From: Methylobacter psychrophilus
GTDB lineage: Bacteria; Pseudomonadota; Gammaproteobacteria; Methylococcales; Methylomonadaceae
Assembly: GCF_025583945.1 (NCBI RefSeq)
Contig: NZ_JAOEGU010000042.1
Span: forward strand, 1-35,468
Direction of reading: 5' to 3'
DNA length: 35,468 bases
The notes below the pieces were generated by a model. It ran no database searches. It was not told the DNA's origin and saw only the letters and a program-made list of their open reading frames with translations. How positions within the stretch are numbered: the stretch's first letter is position 1; each line of letters opens with the position of its first letter. This document shows positions 25,599-35,355 of this stretch, in pieces. Position numbers and translations under genes: made by a program.

Positions 25599-27563
25599 AT
25601 GCAAAATCATTCCGAAATCGCCGAGTTTCTTTGGAAAATCGCTGACCTTATTAAAGACGATTACGACGCCAAAAGTTACGAAGACGTTATTCTGCCGTTC
25701 ACCTTGTTACGGCGTCTGGATTGTGTGTTGCAACCCAACCGGCAGGCGGTGCGTGAGGCGGCGGAAAAATACCAAACTGCACCTGAACAAACTCGCGATG
25801 CCTTGTTGATGAGAGCCGCCGGGCAGAAGTTTTACAACACGTCTGAATATTCGCTGGAAGAATTGATTCGCCGACCTGCGGATATTGTGCCGAATTTTTC
25901 TGCGTACCTTGCAGGGTTCTCGACCAACGTAAAAGACATTCTTTACAACTTTTCCGGTGGTGAAGAAAAAGGCTTGTCGCCCATTTATGAAACGCTGGTG
26001 CGTAAACGGCTGATTCTTAAAATTACCCAGGCGTTCTCTGAAATTGATTTGTCGCCGGAAAATGTTGATAACCACGGCATGGGGACTATTTTTGAATACC
26101 TGATCCGTAAGTTTAAAGAAGCCAGTAATGAAGCTGCCGGGCAGTTTTACACGCCGCGCGATATTATCCGCTTGATGGTTAAACTGATGTTTGAGCCAGA
26201 CCGCGCCAAGCTTGCCAAAGAAAGTTTGGTGGGTATTTATGATCCGGCCTGTGGCACGGGCGGTATGTTGACCATTGCCAAGGAGCATTTACTGGCCGGT
26301 ATTAATCCGTCGCTGGAAGTGTATCTTTATGGCCAGGAGTTAAACGAAAAAACCTACGCGATTGCGAAAGCTGATATGTTGATGAAGGGCGAAGACCCGG
26401 AAAACATCAAACGCGAAAATACCCTAAGCCATGACTTATTGCCGGGTAAGCAATTTAATTACATGCTGTCCAATCCGCCTTTTGGCAAGGACTGGAAAAA
26501 CATTCGTGATGAAATCGAAGCCGAACATGAAATGGGCGCGGCCGGGCGTTATGGGCCGGGATTGCCGGATGTGGGCGATGGTGCCATGCTGTTTCTGTTA
26601 CACAAACTCAGCAAAATGGCGCCGCAAGGCTCCAAGATTGCCCTCATTTTTAACGGCTCGCCGCTGTTTAACGGTGATGCCGGTAGCGGCCCCAGTAATA
26701 TCCGCAAATATATTTTGGAGCATGACTGGTTAGATGCCATTGTTGCACTGCCTAATGACCTGTTTTATAACACCGGTATTGCCACTTACATCTGGCTGAT
26801 CAATAACCGCAAACCTGCCGAACGACTGAACAAGGTGCAGTTGATTAATGCCACCAGTGCCGATTTTTACACCATGCAACGGCGTAATCTGGGCAAAAAA
26901 CGGGTGGAAATCAGTGAAGATCAGTCCGCCAGTATTCTGGGTATCTACGAGGCGTTTGCAGAAAGTCAGGTCAGCAAGATTTTTGATACTACCGATTTTG
27001 GCTATACCAAAGTCTGTGTCGAACGCCCGCTCCGTTTGCGTTTTGATTTAAGCGAGGCGCAACGTCAACGTCTGCAATTTGATACTACCGTGCTCAAGCT
27101 AAAAGACGACCGGGCGCAAGAATTGGCTACCGTTTTGGAAACGCTGGCGGAACAAGCACCGTACTATAACGACCGGGCCTTCTTTACGGCACTGAATAAA
27201 GCGCTGCCATGGAAACCGGCCGCTGGTTTGGTGAAGGTGATACGCGCTGTTTTAAGCGAACGGGATGAAGCCGCCGAACAGGTGCTGGATGCCGATGACA
27301 AGCCTGTCCCTGATACGACGCTGCGGGATTTTGAGAATGTGCCGCTGAAAGATGATATTGACGCCTATTTTATCCGCGAAGTGTTGCCGCATGTACCCGA
27401 TGCCTGGATGGACAGAGACAAGGATAAGGTCGGTTACGAAATCAGCTTTACCAAATATTTTTACGAATATACACCCCTGCGTTCCACCACAGATATTGCC
27501 GCTGAATTGCTGGCATTGGATGACGAGACGGAAAATTTGTTAAGAGAGATTGTGAAGGCATGA
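25599..27563 (+). CDS. hsdM: Type I restriction-modification methylase HsdM
   Basis: Modification subunit of 654 residues; with HsdS it methylates adenine at the recognition site. The N-terminal HsdM helical domain is followed by GQFYTPR (181-187), the AdoMet motif DPACGTGG (215-222) and catalytic motif IV NPPF (292-295), consistent with an N6-adenine methylase. The C-terminal extension (from about 470) is longer than in the short ~500-residue forms. Its stop overlaps the hsdS start (ATGA). Intact as far as can be seen. Confidence 0.95.
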   Translation: MQNHSEIAEFLWKIADLIKDDYDAKSYEDVILPFTLLRRLDCVLQPNRQAVREAAEKYQTAPEQTRDALLMRAAGQKFYNTSEYSLEELIRRPADIVPNFSAYLAGFSTNVKDILYNFSGGEEKGLSPIYETLVRKRLILKITQAFSEIDLSPENVDNHGMGTIFEYLIRKFKEASNEAAGQFYTPRDIIRLMVKLMFEPDRAKLAKESLVGIYDPACGTGGMLTIAKEHLLAGINPSLEVYLYGQELNEKTYAIAKADMLMKGEDPENIKRENTLSHDLLPGKQFNYMLSNPPFGKDWKNIRDEIEAEHEMGAAGRYGPGLPDVGDGAMLFLLHKLSKMAPQGSKIALIFNGSPLFNGDAGSGPSNIRKYILEHDWLDAIVALPNDLFYNTGIATYIWLINNRKPAERLNKVQLINATSADFYTMQRRNLGKKRVEISEDQSASILGIYEAFAESQVSKIFDTTDFGYTKVCVERPLRLRFDLSEAQRQRLQFDTTVLKLKDDRAQELATVLETLAEQAPYYNDRAFFTALNKALPWKPAAGLVKVIRAVLSERDEAAEQVLDADDKPVPDTTLRDFENVPLKDDIDAYFIREVLPHVPDAWMDRDKDKVGYEISFTKYFYEYTPLRSTTDIAAELLALDDETENLLREIVKA

Positions 27564-28792
27564 AGGTTGATCTTCCAACTACGAATCATTGGCCGCGAGT
27601 GCCACTAAAACACCATGTTCGTGTGGTTAGCGGCTACCCGTTTGACTCTACAAAATTTAATTTCAGCCAAGGAACGCGGCTTGTTCGCATCCGTGATTTA
27701 CTCAATCAAAATGGCGAAGTCCTTCTGACAACTCAGAATGTTCCAGAAGCAGAAATCAAAGATGGTGATCTGCTCATTGGCATGGACGGTGACTTCAACT
27801 TGGCCGAGTGGCAAAGTGGTTTGGCGTTTCTTAACCAGCGCGTATGCAAACTCATTCCCCGCGCCACAGCTGAGCCTAGATTTCTTCGTTATGTCTTGCC
27901 TTATCACCTGAAGAATATCAACGATGTTACCTATTCGACGACGGTCAAACACATTTCGACTTTCGATATTGGTAATATTTTACTTAGTTTTCCGTCAACG
28001 GCGGAGCAGCGGCTGATCGCCGCATATTTGGACGAGCAGACGGCAAAGATTGACCAACTGATGGACATGCGGCGACGGCAGATGGCTTTGCTCAAGGAGC
28101 AGCGGGCGGCACTGATTCAGGAAGCCGTTACCCGTGGCCTTAATCCTAATGTCCCAATGAAAGACTCCGGTTTGCCGTGGCTTGGAGAGATTCCAGCGCA
28201 TTGGGAGCAAACAAGAGCAAAGTTTGTCAGTAAGATTTTTATTCCACAAAGAAATAAGCCCGATTTGAATGAGGATGAAGGTTATTACTGGGTAACAATG
28301 GAAGAAATGGCTCGACCTATCATTGATTCAGCGACTTACAGGGTTTCTGATACGGCTTCAATTATCTCAGGTTCACGAATTCTTCCTTGTGGATCTGTAA
28401 TAGCAAGCTGTGTTGGTAATTTTGGTGCAGCTTCCATCAATGCGATACTTGTCATTATTAATCAGCAACTACAAGCGTTTATTCCTCATCGAATTAATAA
28501 CGAATTTTTGAGACTTCTTGTAACCATATCTGCACCATACTTTGAGAAGATTGCCACAGCGGCAACTTTGGTCTATGTGAATCAGACTGGATTTGCGAAT
28601 CTTCCTGTTCCTTTGCCACCAGTAGATGAGCAAATCGGTATTATTGATTTTATTACCTCAGAAAGTAAGAAGTTCGATACTCTCCACGCTTCCTACACCC
28701 GCCAACTCACCCTGCTAACCGAATACCGCGCCGCACTCATCCACGAATGCGTAACCGGCCAGCGTAGCGTACCTGAGACAAGCAACGCATGA
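27560..28792 (+). CDS. hsdS: Type I specificity subunit HsdS
   Basis: The 410-residue DNA-recognition subunit has two target recognition domains: TRD1 at about 1-145, and TRD2 from about 205 to 350 starting at the typical DSGLPWLGEIPAHWE. The conserved spacer helices are AEQRLIAAYLDEQTAKIDQL to ALIQEAVTRG (about 148-193) and, at the C-terminus, DEQIGIIDFI to AALIHECVTGQ. The N-terminal recognition domain is short relative to relatives. Both junctions overlap neighbours by ATGA, so HsdM, HsdS and the next protein should be made together. Sequence specificity cannot be read from here. Confidence 0.94.
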   Translation: MKVDLPTTNHWPRVPLKHHVRVVSGYPFDSTKFNFSQGTRLVRIRDLLNQNGEVLLTTQNVPEAEIKDGDLLIGMDGDFNLAEWQSGLAFLNQRVCKLIPRATAEPRFLRYVLPYHLKNINDVTYSTTVKHISTFDIGNILLSFPSTAEQRLIAAYLDEQTAKIDQLMDMRRRQMALLKEQRAALIQEAVTRGLNPNVPMKDSGLPWLGEIPAHWEQTRAKFVSKIFIPQRNKPDLNEDEGYYWVTMEEMARPIIDSATYRVSDTASIISGSRILPCGSVIASCVGNFGAASINAILVIINQQLQAFIPHRINNEFLRLLVTISAPYFEKIATAATLVYVNQTGFANLPVPLPPVDEQIGIIDFITSESKKFDTLHASYTRQLTLLTEYRAALIHECVTGQRSVPETSNA

Positions 28793-30471
28793 ACACGCAA
28801 GAACTCACTGCTTTGCTGGACAGGTTGCGTGCCGAGCCGCATGAATCAGAGTGGTTGGAGTTTAAAGCTAACCGTTTTGAGCCGCAGGCCTTGGGTGATT
28901 ACCTTTCTGCGCTGGCCAATTCTGCTTGTCTATTGGGTAAACCGCGTGCTTATCTGGTATTTGGCATTGAGGATGGCAGTCATGCGGTGGTGGGTACGCG
29001 TTTTGATCCCAGTGCGGAAACGGTAAAAGGCAAAGAGGGTAAAAATAACCAGTTGTTGCCGTTATGGCTGTCACTGGGTTTACATCCTAATACCGGCTTT
29101 GAGATTCACCCGTTTAGCTATCAGGGCCAACAGGTCGTGCTGTTTGAAATACATCCTGCCTTTGATCAACCGGTCAGATTTTACGGTAAGGCATCTATCC
29201 GCGATGGTTCCAGCAAAACCGAACTGGCACGCTACCCGGAAAAACAACGGCAAATCTGGCAACGCCGTGTGGATTGGAGTGCCCAAGTCTGTGAACAGGC
29301 AACCTTGAGTGATCTTGATCCGGCTGCGATAACCAAGGCACGCACCGAATATAAAACCAAGTTTCCTTCCAAGAAGGATCAGGTAACTGATTGGGATGAT
29401 GGCACTTTTTTAAATAAAACCAAATTGACGATTCATGGTGCCGTTACAAATGCGGCTTTGTTGTTGCTGGGCTTGCCGGAATCATCGTCGTTGTTATCCC
29501 CTGCGGTCGCGCGGATTACTTGGTTATTGAAGAACGAGCGCAACGAAGATCAGGATTATGAACATTTTGAGCCGCCTTTTATACTGAATGTAGATAAAGT
29601 GCTGGCGCGTATTCGTAACTTGACGGTGCGGGAGTTACCCAGTGGCACACTGTTTCCCATGGAAATGTCGCAATATGACCCGTGGGTTATTCGCGAAGCC
29701 TTGCATAATTGTATCGCCCATCAGGATTACGGTTTATGTGGACGCATTCAGGTGGTGGAAACACCGCACAGATTGATCTTGACTAATTTGGGCGGCTTTT
29801 TACCGGGACGTGTGGAGACGGTTATTGAGCAGGATGCGCCCCTGGAAATTTACCGTAACCGCTTTCTTGCGGAAGCGATGGTTAATTTGAATATGATTGA
29901 CACCCAAGGCGGCGGTATTAAACGCATGTTTCAAGCGCAACGAAAGCGCTTTTTTCCCTTGCCGGATTATGATCTTTCGCAACCAGAACGGGTCGTTTTA
30001 AACCTGCAAGGCCGTATTCTGGATGAGCGTTATACCCGTTTATTGATGAGCAGAACTGATCTGGATTTAAGCACGATTATGCTCTTGGACAGGGTGCAAA
30101 AAGGCCAAGCCATATCGGCCAGCGACAATAAACGCTTAAAGGCCGCTAATCTGGTAGAAGGTCGTTTTCCAAATCTTGTTGTGTCTGCGGCGATTGCGTC
30201 CGTTACCGGCCAAAAGGCTAAGCATATTAGTGATCGGGGTTTCGATAATGCCTATTACCGGGATCTGATCGTGAAAATTGTAAGCGAGCACCAACCCGTA
30301 TCGCGTGAAGACATCGACCGATTATTGTTGGGCAAGTTGCCAGAAGTCTTGAGTATTGACCAAAAGCTAACCAAGATACACAACTTGTTAACGTCATTGT
30401 CGGGTAAATATATTGTTAATAAGGGGACGCGTCAACAATCCCAATGGGTTTTGTTTAAAGACGACGATTAA
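28789..30471 (+). CDS. Schlafen/AlbA_2-domain ATP-binding protein
   Basis: A 560-residue protein with an N-terminal AlbA_2 (Schlafen-like) domain (ESEWLEFKAN at 19-28, YLVFGIEDG near 55-63) and a middle HATPase_c_4-type domain (EALHNCIAHQDYG about 302-314, RLILTNLGGFLPG, DTQGGGIKRMF). The C-terminal ~150 residues look like winged-helix segments. Such proteins are frequent guests within type I restriction loci and are thought to act as accessory regulators or defence factors; the activity is not established. Its ATG overlaps the hsdS stop, which ties its expression to the methylase rather than to hsdR. Confidence 0.85.
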   Translation: MNTQELTALLDRLRAEPHESEWLEFKANRFEPQALGDYLSALANSACLLGKPRAYLVFGIEDGSHAVVGTRFDPSAETVKGKEGKNNQLLPLWLSLGLHPNTGFEIHPFSYQGQQVVLFEIHPAFDQPVRFYGKASIRDGSSKTELARYPEKQRQIWQRRVDWSAQVCEQATLSDLDPAAITKARTEYKTKFPSKKDQVTDWDDGTFLNKTKLTIHGAVTNAALLLLGLPESSSLLSPAVARITWLLKNERNEDQDYEHFEPPFILNVDKVLARIRNLTVRELPSGTLFPMEMSQYDPWVIREALHNCIAHQDYGLCGRIQVVETPHRLILTNLGGFLPGRVETVIEQDAPLEIYRNRFLAEAMVNLNMIDTQGGGIKRMFQAQRKRFFPLPDYDLSQPERVVLNLQGRILDERYTRLLMSRTDLDLSTIMLLDRVQKGQAISASDNKRLKAANLVEGRFPNLVVSAAIASVTGQKAKHISDRGFDNAYYRDLIVKIVSEHQPVSREDIDRLLLGKLPEVLSIDQKLTKIHNLLTSLSGKYIVNKGTRQQSQWVLFKDDD

Positions 30472-30718
30472 ACAATGCCAACACCTTTTAAAACAATGAA
30501 ATTATATAAAAACAGTTTTATTTTCAATTTGTTATCTTTGTTTATTTATGAAAAATAACAACTAAGCAGCCTATAAAATAATCAATAGGGAAATGATTTT
30601 AAAGCTCTCGTTATGGTTGGTACGGGTAGTTGGTCTTTGGTATGCCTGCTTTGAAGTTGGCTATTTTGATTCGGTAAACTTGCTTGATAACAAGTCGTTT
30701 TGATGTGACTTTGATTGT

Positions 30719-30758
30719 TTCGTTAGTTAAGGGAAAGCGATTTCCCTTAACTAACGAA
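30719..30758. repeat. Perfect 18-bp hairpin with GCGA loop
   Basis: TTCGTTAGTTAAGGGAAA (30719-30736), loop GCGA, then its exact reverse complement (30741-30758). GCGA is a GNRA tetraloop, which makes a stable RNA hairpin likely. No T-run follows on the plus strand, so it is not a standard intrinsic terminator in the hsdR direction. Confidence 0.88.
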
Positions 30759-30895
30759 CAAGATAAGTAAAGGTTGTTGTGCAGTTACCTGCGTATTGTT
30801 TATTGCTTAATAACCAACAAGAAAAAACAAAGAAAAAACCAAGAAAAAAACAATAAGGCACGCCCAACCCATTGTAGTTATGATGGTTTTGTATA

Positions 30896-30926
30896 GCTAC
30901 CAGGCTTGTAAATTAAGTCTGGTAGC
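30896..30926 (+). promoter_or_regulatory. Leader hairpin upstream of hsdR
   Basis: GCTACCAG (30896-30903) and CTGGTAGC (30919-30926) are perfectly complementary around a 15-base AT-rich loop, and end 18 bases before AGGAAG, the hsdR ribosome site. It may be an operator dyad or a leader RNA structure. Confidence 0.5.
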
Positions 30927-30953
30927 CATGCGCTATTAGCAACAGGAAGCAAA

Positions 30954-32030
30954 ATGGCAAAGATAAATCCCGTAAATGAAGCGGCCTTTGAAGATGTAGT
31001 AATGGCAACATTGACTGCAAGTCCTTTGTATTGTGTTCGCGATGCCAAGCATTTTGATGCGGCAAAGCTTCTGGATGTTGAACAATTGTGGGACTTTGTC
31101 GAAGCGACCCAACCCCAAGAGTTGGCCAAGTTGCACAAACAGTTTCCTGATGCACCGCGTGAGGCACTGGCGGCACATGTCACGGGGTTAATCCAGAAAC
31201 GCGGCACCTTGGAGGTGTTGCGCAACGGGGTATCGTTTAATGGCATTAATCTGCAATTGGCTTATTTTCGTCCGTCTGCCGGTGGCAACCAAGCGCATCA
31301 GGCCGGTTATGAAGGCAACCGTTTTGCGGTGATGCGGCAAGTGCATTTTTCTACCAAGACACCGGATCAGTCAGCGGATGTGGTGATTTTTCTTAATGGT
31401 TTGCCGATTGTATCGGTGGAGCTTAAAAACCATTTTACCGGTCAAAACGTGCAACAGGCTATCGCCCAATATCGGCGACGTGATAAACATGAACCGTTCT
31501 GGAAACGGTGTTTGGTGCATTTTGCCGTCGATGATGATGCAGCGTTTATGAGCACCTACATTGCCGGAGCGGAGACCGGTTTTTTGCCTTTTAACCGCGA
31601 CACGAATAACCCGATTATTGATGGCCACTTTGCCTCCAGTTATTTGTGGAGCAACTTTATTGATGAAGATGGTGAGGTGCAGCCGGGTATTTGGCAGGCA
31701 GATTCTTTATTGTTGTTGATTCAGAATTATTTACACGCCGAACGCGACGAGAAAACCGGTAAAGAAAAATTTATCTTTCCACGCTTTCATCAGTTTCAGG
31801 TGGTGCGCAAGTTGCTGGCTCATGCGAAAACACATGGCAGTGGACACAATTATTTGGTTCAGCACAGTGCAGGTTCGGGTAAATCAAATAGTATTGCCTG
31901 GCTGGCACATCAATTGGCTAATTTGTGCGGGGCTGACGGGCAACCGGTATTTGATAGTGTTATTGTGATTACTGACCGGCGGGTACTGGATAGGCAACTG
32001 CAAGACACCATTAAACAATTTGAGAAATAA
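30954..32030 (+). pseudogene. hsdR: HsdR, N-terminal part (frameshifted)
   Basis: First 358 residues of the type I restriction subunit. It carries the nuclease domain with D142 and E156-x-K158 (VSVELKNH), the QAIAQYRRRD segment, and helicase motif I (Walker A) AGSGKS (306-311). It ends at a TAA right after LDRQLQDTIKQFEK, in the middle of the first motor domain. The continuation is in another frame from 32036. Adding one A to the AAA at 32025-32027 would read FEK-I-K-GVVTPI straight into the second part, so one base seems to be missing. As it stands, the motor lacks motif II and restriction should be off unless the ribosome shifts or the base is a sequencing error. Confidence 0.85.
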
Positions 32031-32035
32031 AAGGC

Positions 32036-34009
32036 GTGGTGACGCCCATTCGTAATGGCGCGAGACAGCTAACCCAAGCCCTGGATCGCGGTGATAAGAT
32101 TGTTATTTCTACGCTGCAAAAATTTGGCTTTGTGGGTGAGCTGGCAAAGATGTCGGGTAAGCGTTTTGCTGTGGTCGTGGATGAGGCGCATAGCTCGCAA
32201 ACCGGCGAAGGTGTTAAAGAGCTTAAACTGGTATTGACCAGTGATGAGGATTTAAAAAAAGCGCTGGATCGGGATGATGAAGGGGACGTTGTAGACCCTA
32301 TCGAATATGAATTGGAAAAGATTCAGAAGGCGCGGCAGAAACTTCCGCATTTGTCATTTTTTGCCTTTACTGCCACCCCTAAAGACAAGACGCTGGAGTT
32401 GTTTGGGGTGCCGGATAAGGGCGTTAAAAAAGGTTTCAGGCCTTTTCATCAATACAGCATGCGTCAGGCGATTGCTGAAGGATTTATTCTGGATGTGCTG
32501 GAAAGTTATACCACTTACAAAACCTATTTTGAGCTTATCGAAAACGAGAAAGCCGAAAGTGAAATGGAGGTGGAGAAGCTGAAAGCGAGAAGGCTGATGC
32601 TGAAATACGTAGACCAGCATGAGTTTGCCATCAAGCGTAAAGCGCATATTATTATCGATCATTTTACTCGCAATACGGCGTATAAGATTGGCGGACAGGC
32701 CAAGGCTATGGTGGTAACGCATTCGCGGGCTCATGCCGTGCGTTATAAGCAAGAGCTGGATAAGGTATTGAGTGAGCAGGGTTTAAATTTTGGTGTGCTG
32801 GTGGCATTTTCCGGCACGGTAATCATTAACGAGCAAAAGTACACCGAAGAGGCTATGAACCCGCCAGGTTCGGGTGATATTGCCGAGGCGTTTAAGAGTC
32901 CGGTGCAGCGTATTTTGGTGGTCGCGAACAAATACCAGACGGGTTACGATCAGCCACTATTGCATACCATGTATGTGGACAAAAAACTGGGCGGCGTGGC
33001 AGCCGTGCAGACTTTAAGCCGCCTTAATCGTACTTTTTTACCGCTTAAGCAAGATACCATGGTACTGGATTTTGTTAATGAACAAAAAGATATCGAGGCA
33101 TCGTTTCAGGATTACTATCAGCGTACCGAACTGGAAGGCGCCACCGATCCGAATAAGCTCAGCAACCTGAAATATACATTGGAGCAGATGCACGTTTTTA
33201 CAGCCGAGGATCTGGTGGAATTTGTCGATTTATTTGTGGTGAAAAAAGTAAAGTCAGAGAAGTTGCAGCCTTTTTTCCAACGTATTGTCACTGGTAAAGG
33301 CAGTGATGGCAGCATTATAAGAAACAATTACTACGACAACCTTGCTTCCGAACACCTTGGGAAAAAGGATTACGAAAAGCTGAAGGCCGCCGCCAAGGAC
33401 AAGTTTCGTAAAGAAATCGGGCGCTATGTGAAGCAATACAGTTTTATTAGTCAGATTATGACCTTTACCGATACCGCGCTGGAAAAGTTTTATCTGTTTG
33501 CCAAACTGCTGCTACGGCAATTACCGTATGAAACACAAACCTTGCCGATGGAAGTGATGGAAATGATCGATATGGACAAGTACCGTGTCCAAGAGGAGCA
33601 GAATGGCTGTATTACGTTAAAGCATGAAGATGGTATTTTGGAACCATCATCAGACGATGGTCACCGTGATGGCGAGCCTGATATGGAAAAGCTCAAACTG
33701 ATCGTCAAGAAATTGAATGAGGATTTTGGTATTCCCTTTGAAGAAGCTGACCGGGTGATGAGTGCCATTAAAGCCAAGTTGGAGGAAGATGATGGCCTGC
33801 GTGCCGCTTTTAAAACCAACAGCATCGAATTCTTGCGCAAGCAAAAATTACAGGACAGTATCAAGGAAGCGTTTTTAAGCAATGCCGATGAGTTTTTAAG
33901 CTTTATGTCGAAAACCGAGACGGATAGCGGTTTTGGGAAATTCTTTTTCTCGGAAATGTTTAATTGGTATGAGGGAAGTATGAAGGCTGGGAAGTCATCT
34001 ATTGAATAG
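32036..34009 (+). pseudogene. hsdR: HsdR, C-terminal part (frameshifted)
   Basis: The remaining 657 residues of the restriction subunit, opening as GTG GTG ACG (VVTPIRNGARQLTQ). It has the DEAH box (49-52 in VVVDEAHSS), motif III FTATPKD, the second RecA-like motor domain (MVVTHSRAHAV, ANKYQTGYDQP, QTLSRLNR), and the helical C-terminal domain that contacts HsdM. No ribosome site lies before 32036, so independent translation is doubtful. The sum of the two parts, about 1016 residues, is a normal HsdR length and everything past the break looks undamaged, so the change is recent or an assembly error. Confidence 0.85.
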
Positions 34010-34038
34010 GGATGGTTTTAGATTCGGAGTTAATTAAT

Positions 34039-34061
34039 TTATAGAACAGTTTGTTCTATAA
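34039..34061. promoter_or_regulatory. Perfect 10-bp inverted repeat upstream of the dCTP deaminase
   Basis: TTATAGAACA (34039-34048), spacer GTT, then TGTTCTATAA (34052-34061). It lies 30 bases past the hsdR stop and 74 bases ahead of the deaminase start. The low GC content and lack of a T-run favour an operator over a terminator. It is not a LexA box of the proteobacterial CTGT-N8-ACAG type. Confidence 0.65.
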
Positions 34062-34134
34062 GTCTTTCTGTCTTTGGTATACATGGCTTACAGATTAAAT
34101 ATCGATTAAAAGCTCACTTACAATTGGAGATTTA

Positions 34135-35355
34135 ATGAAACTTATTTTTACAAAAAGTTATGAAGAACTAAAAGAACTGCTTTCTGTAATAGGCGGTGTG
34201 TGGGATGAGTCACAAAAAAATAAAAAAATACTGCGTTTAAATGGCGGTGTAATGAACTGGTACGAAAGTACTGGGACTATTCAATTCCAAGGAGGGGAAG
34301 AAGGAAGCCAATATTTAGAAAGTAATGTTAAATCAGCTTTATATCCTGATGAATTCCCCTGCGTAAGTAAAATAAACCCAGTATCCATAGAAAATAATGA
34401 AACAGATACCCCCAAGAAAGAAGAATCAATTTCACATGATATTACTAACAAATATTTAAGTGGAAATTTTGATTGTTCTGAAATAATAATTGGAATAGTA
34501 AGTGCAGTAGGAACAGAGACAGCTCGAGTTATAACTCCACTCACAGACAGGCTTAAACGTTTTGGTTACAAGGTCGAAGAAATCAAAGTCTCATCATTAC
34601 TAAATAGCCTTGCAATAGCAGATGAGTATAGTCGAATAAAAAATTTAATGGATAAGGGGGATAATCTTCGAGAAAGTACAAAAAACAATGCCATATTGGC
34701 GTATGGTTCAGCAAAATTAATAAAAGAAAAAAGGGGTAAAGAAAAAACAGCTTACATTATTAACTCTCTGAAGCACCCTGATGAAGTTGAAATATTGCGG
34801 AAAATTTATGGACAAGGCTTTTATCTTTTTGGCGTGCATGCTGATAAAAAGCGACGACTCCATTATTTGATTAATGATAAAGGATTAACTAACGCCCAAG
34901 CAACTGAGTTAACTGATATTGATGAAGATGAAAAAATTCCACATGGACAACGAACAAGGGATACATACCACTTATCAGATTTTTTTATAAACTTTGGTAA
35001 AAATGATGACCAAGTTAAGAATACAGTTCAACGTTTTCTTGAGTTGATGTTTTCTCATCCTTATAAAAATCCAACTTTTGATGAATTTTCGATGTTTATG
35101 GCATTTTCTAGCTCTGTAAGATCAGGGGATTTATCTCGTCAAGTTGGCGCAGTTATTGCGAAAAATCAACAAATAGTTGCTACTGGTGCAAATGAATGTC
35201 CTGTTTCTGGCGGTGGGCTCTACTGGGCGGTAATGGATGGAGAAAGTGGAAATGTCATTGATAAGATGGATGGCAAGGATTATATGAGAAATGAGGATTC
35301 AAATAAAGCAGAACAAAATGAAATAATCCGTAGCATCCTTGCTAGGTTCTGTTGA
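34135..35355 (+). pseudogene. Anti-phage dCTP deaminase, cut by an IS element
   Basis: Related to the DCD/AvcD defence enzymes, which deplete dCTP during phage infection. Residues 118-315 are the P-loop-kinase-like domain (IIIGIVSAVGTETARVITPL, lacking the Lys of a true Walker A, as I recall for the family). The deaminase domain begins near 320 (FMAFSSSVRSGDLSRQVGAV, IVATGANECP). Native sequence ends at about residue 403, where an IS5-family end starts at 35345; three junction codons and TGA follow. The zinc-binding HAE and PCxxC motifs lie beyond this and are missing, so the enzyme must be inactive. Residues 1-75 form an extra N-terminal domain. GGAG precedes the ATG, and base composition is clearly more AT-rich than that of the hsd genes. 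Confidence 0.85.

Larger units (their letters stand above)
30472..30953. other. 480-base gap between the Schlafen-type gene and hsdR
   Basis: No gene is supportable. The stretch holds a perfect 18-bp hairpin with a GNRA-type loop (30719-30758), an A-rich run of AAGAAAAAAC-like units (about 30820-30852) and a second perfect hairpin (30896-30926) just before the hsdR ribosome site. It is unusually large and structured for an operon otherwise built on four-base overlaps, so hsdR probably has its own promoter or RNA-level control. Confidence 0.6.

Noticed and set aside
25707-26288. 193-codon minus-strand frame inside hsdM
   Set aside because: Antisense shadow; hsdM is intact and has all its motifs across it.
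32021-32040. Programmed ribosomal frameshift in hsdR
   Set aside because: The needed shift is -1, but the sequence at the stop (GAG AAA TAA AAG) has no X-XXY-YYZ slippery heptamer and no clear downstream stimulator. A lost base is simpler.
34039-34061. LexA/SOS box upstream of the deaminase
   Set aside because: The dyad contains GAAC-N5-GTTC, which matches neither the proteobacterial CTGT-N8-ACAG box nor the exact spacing of the Gram-positive box.
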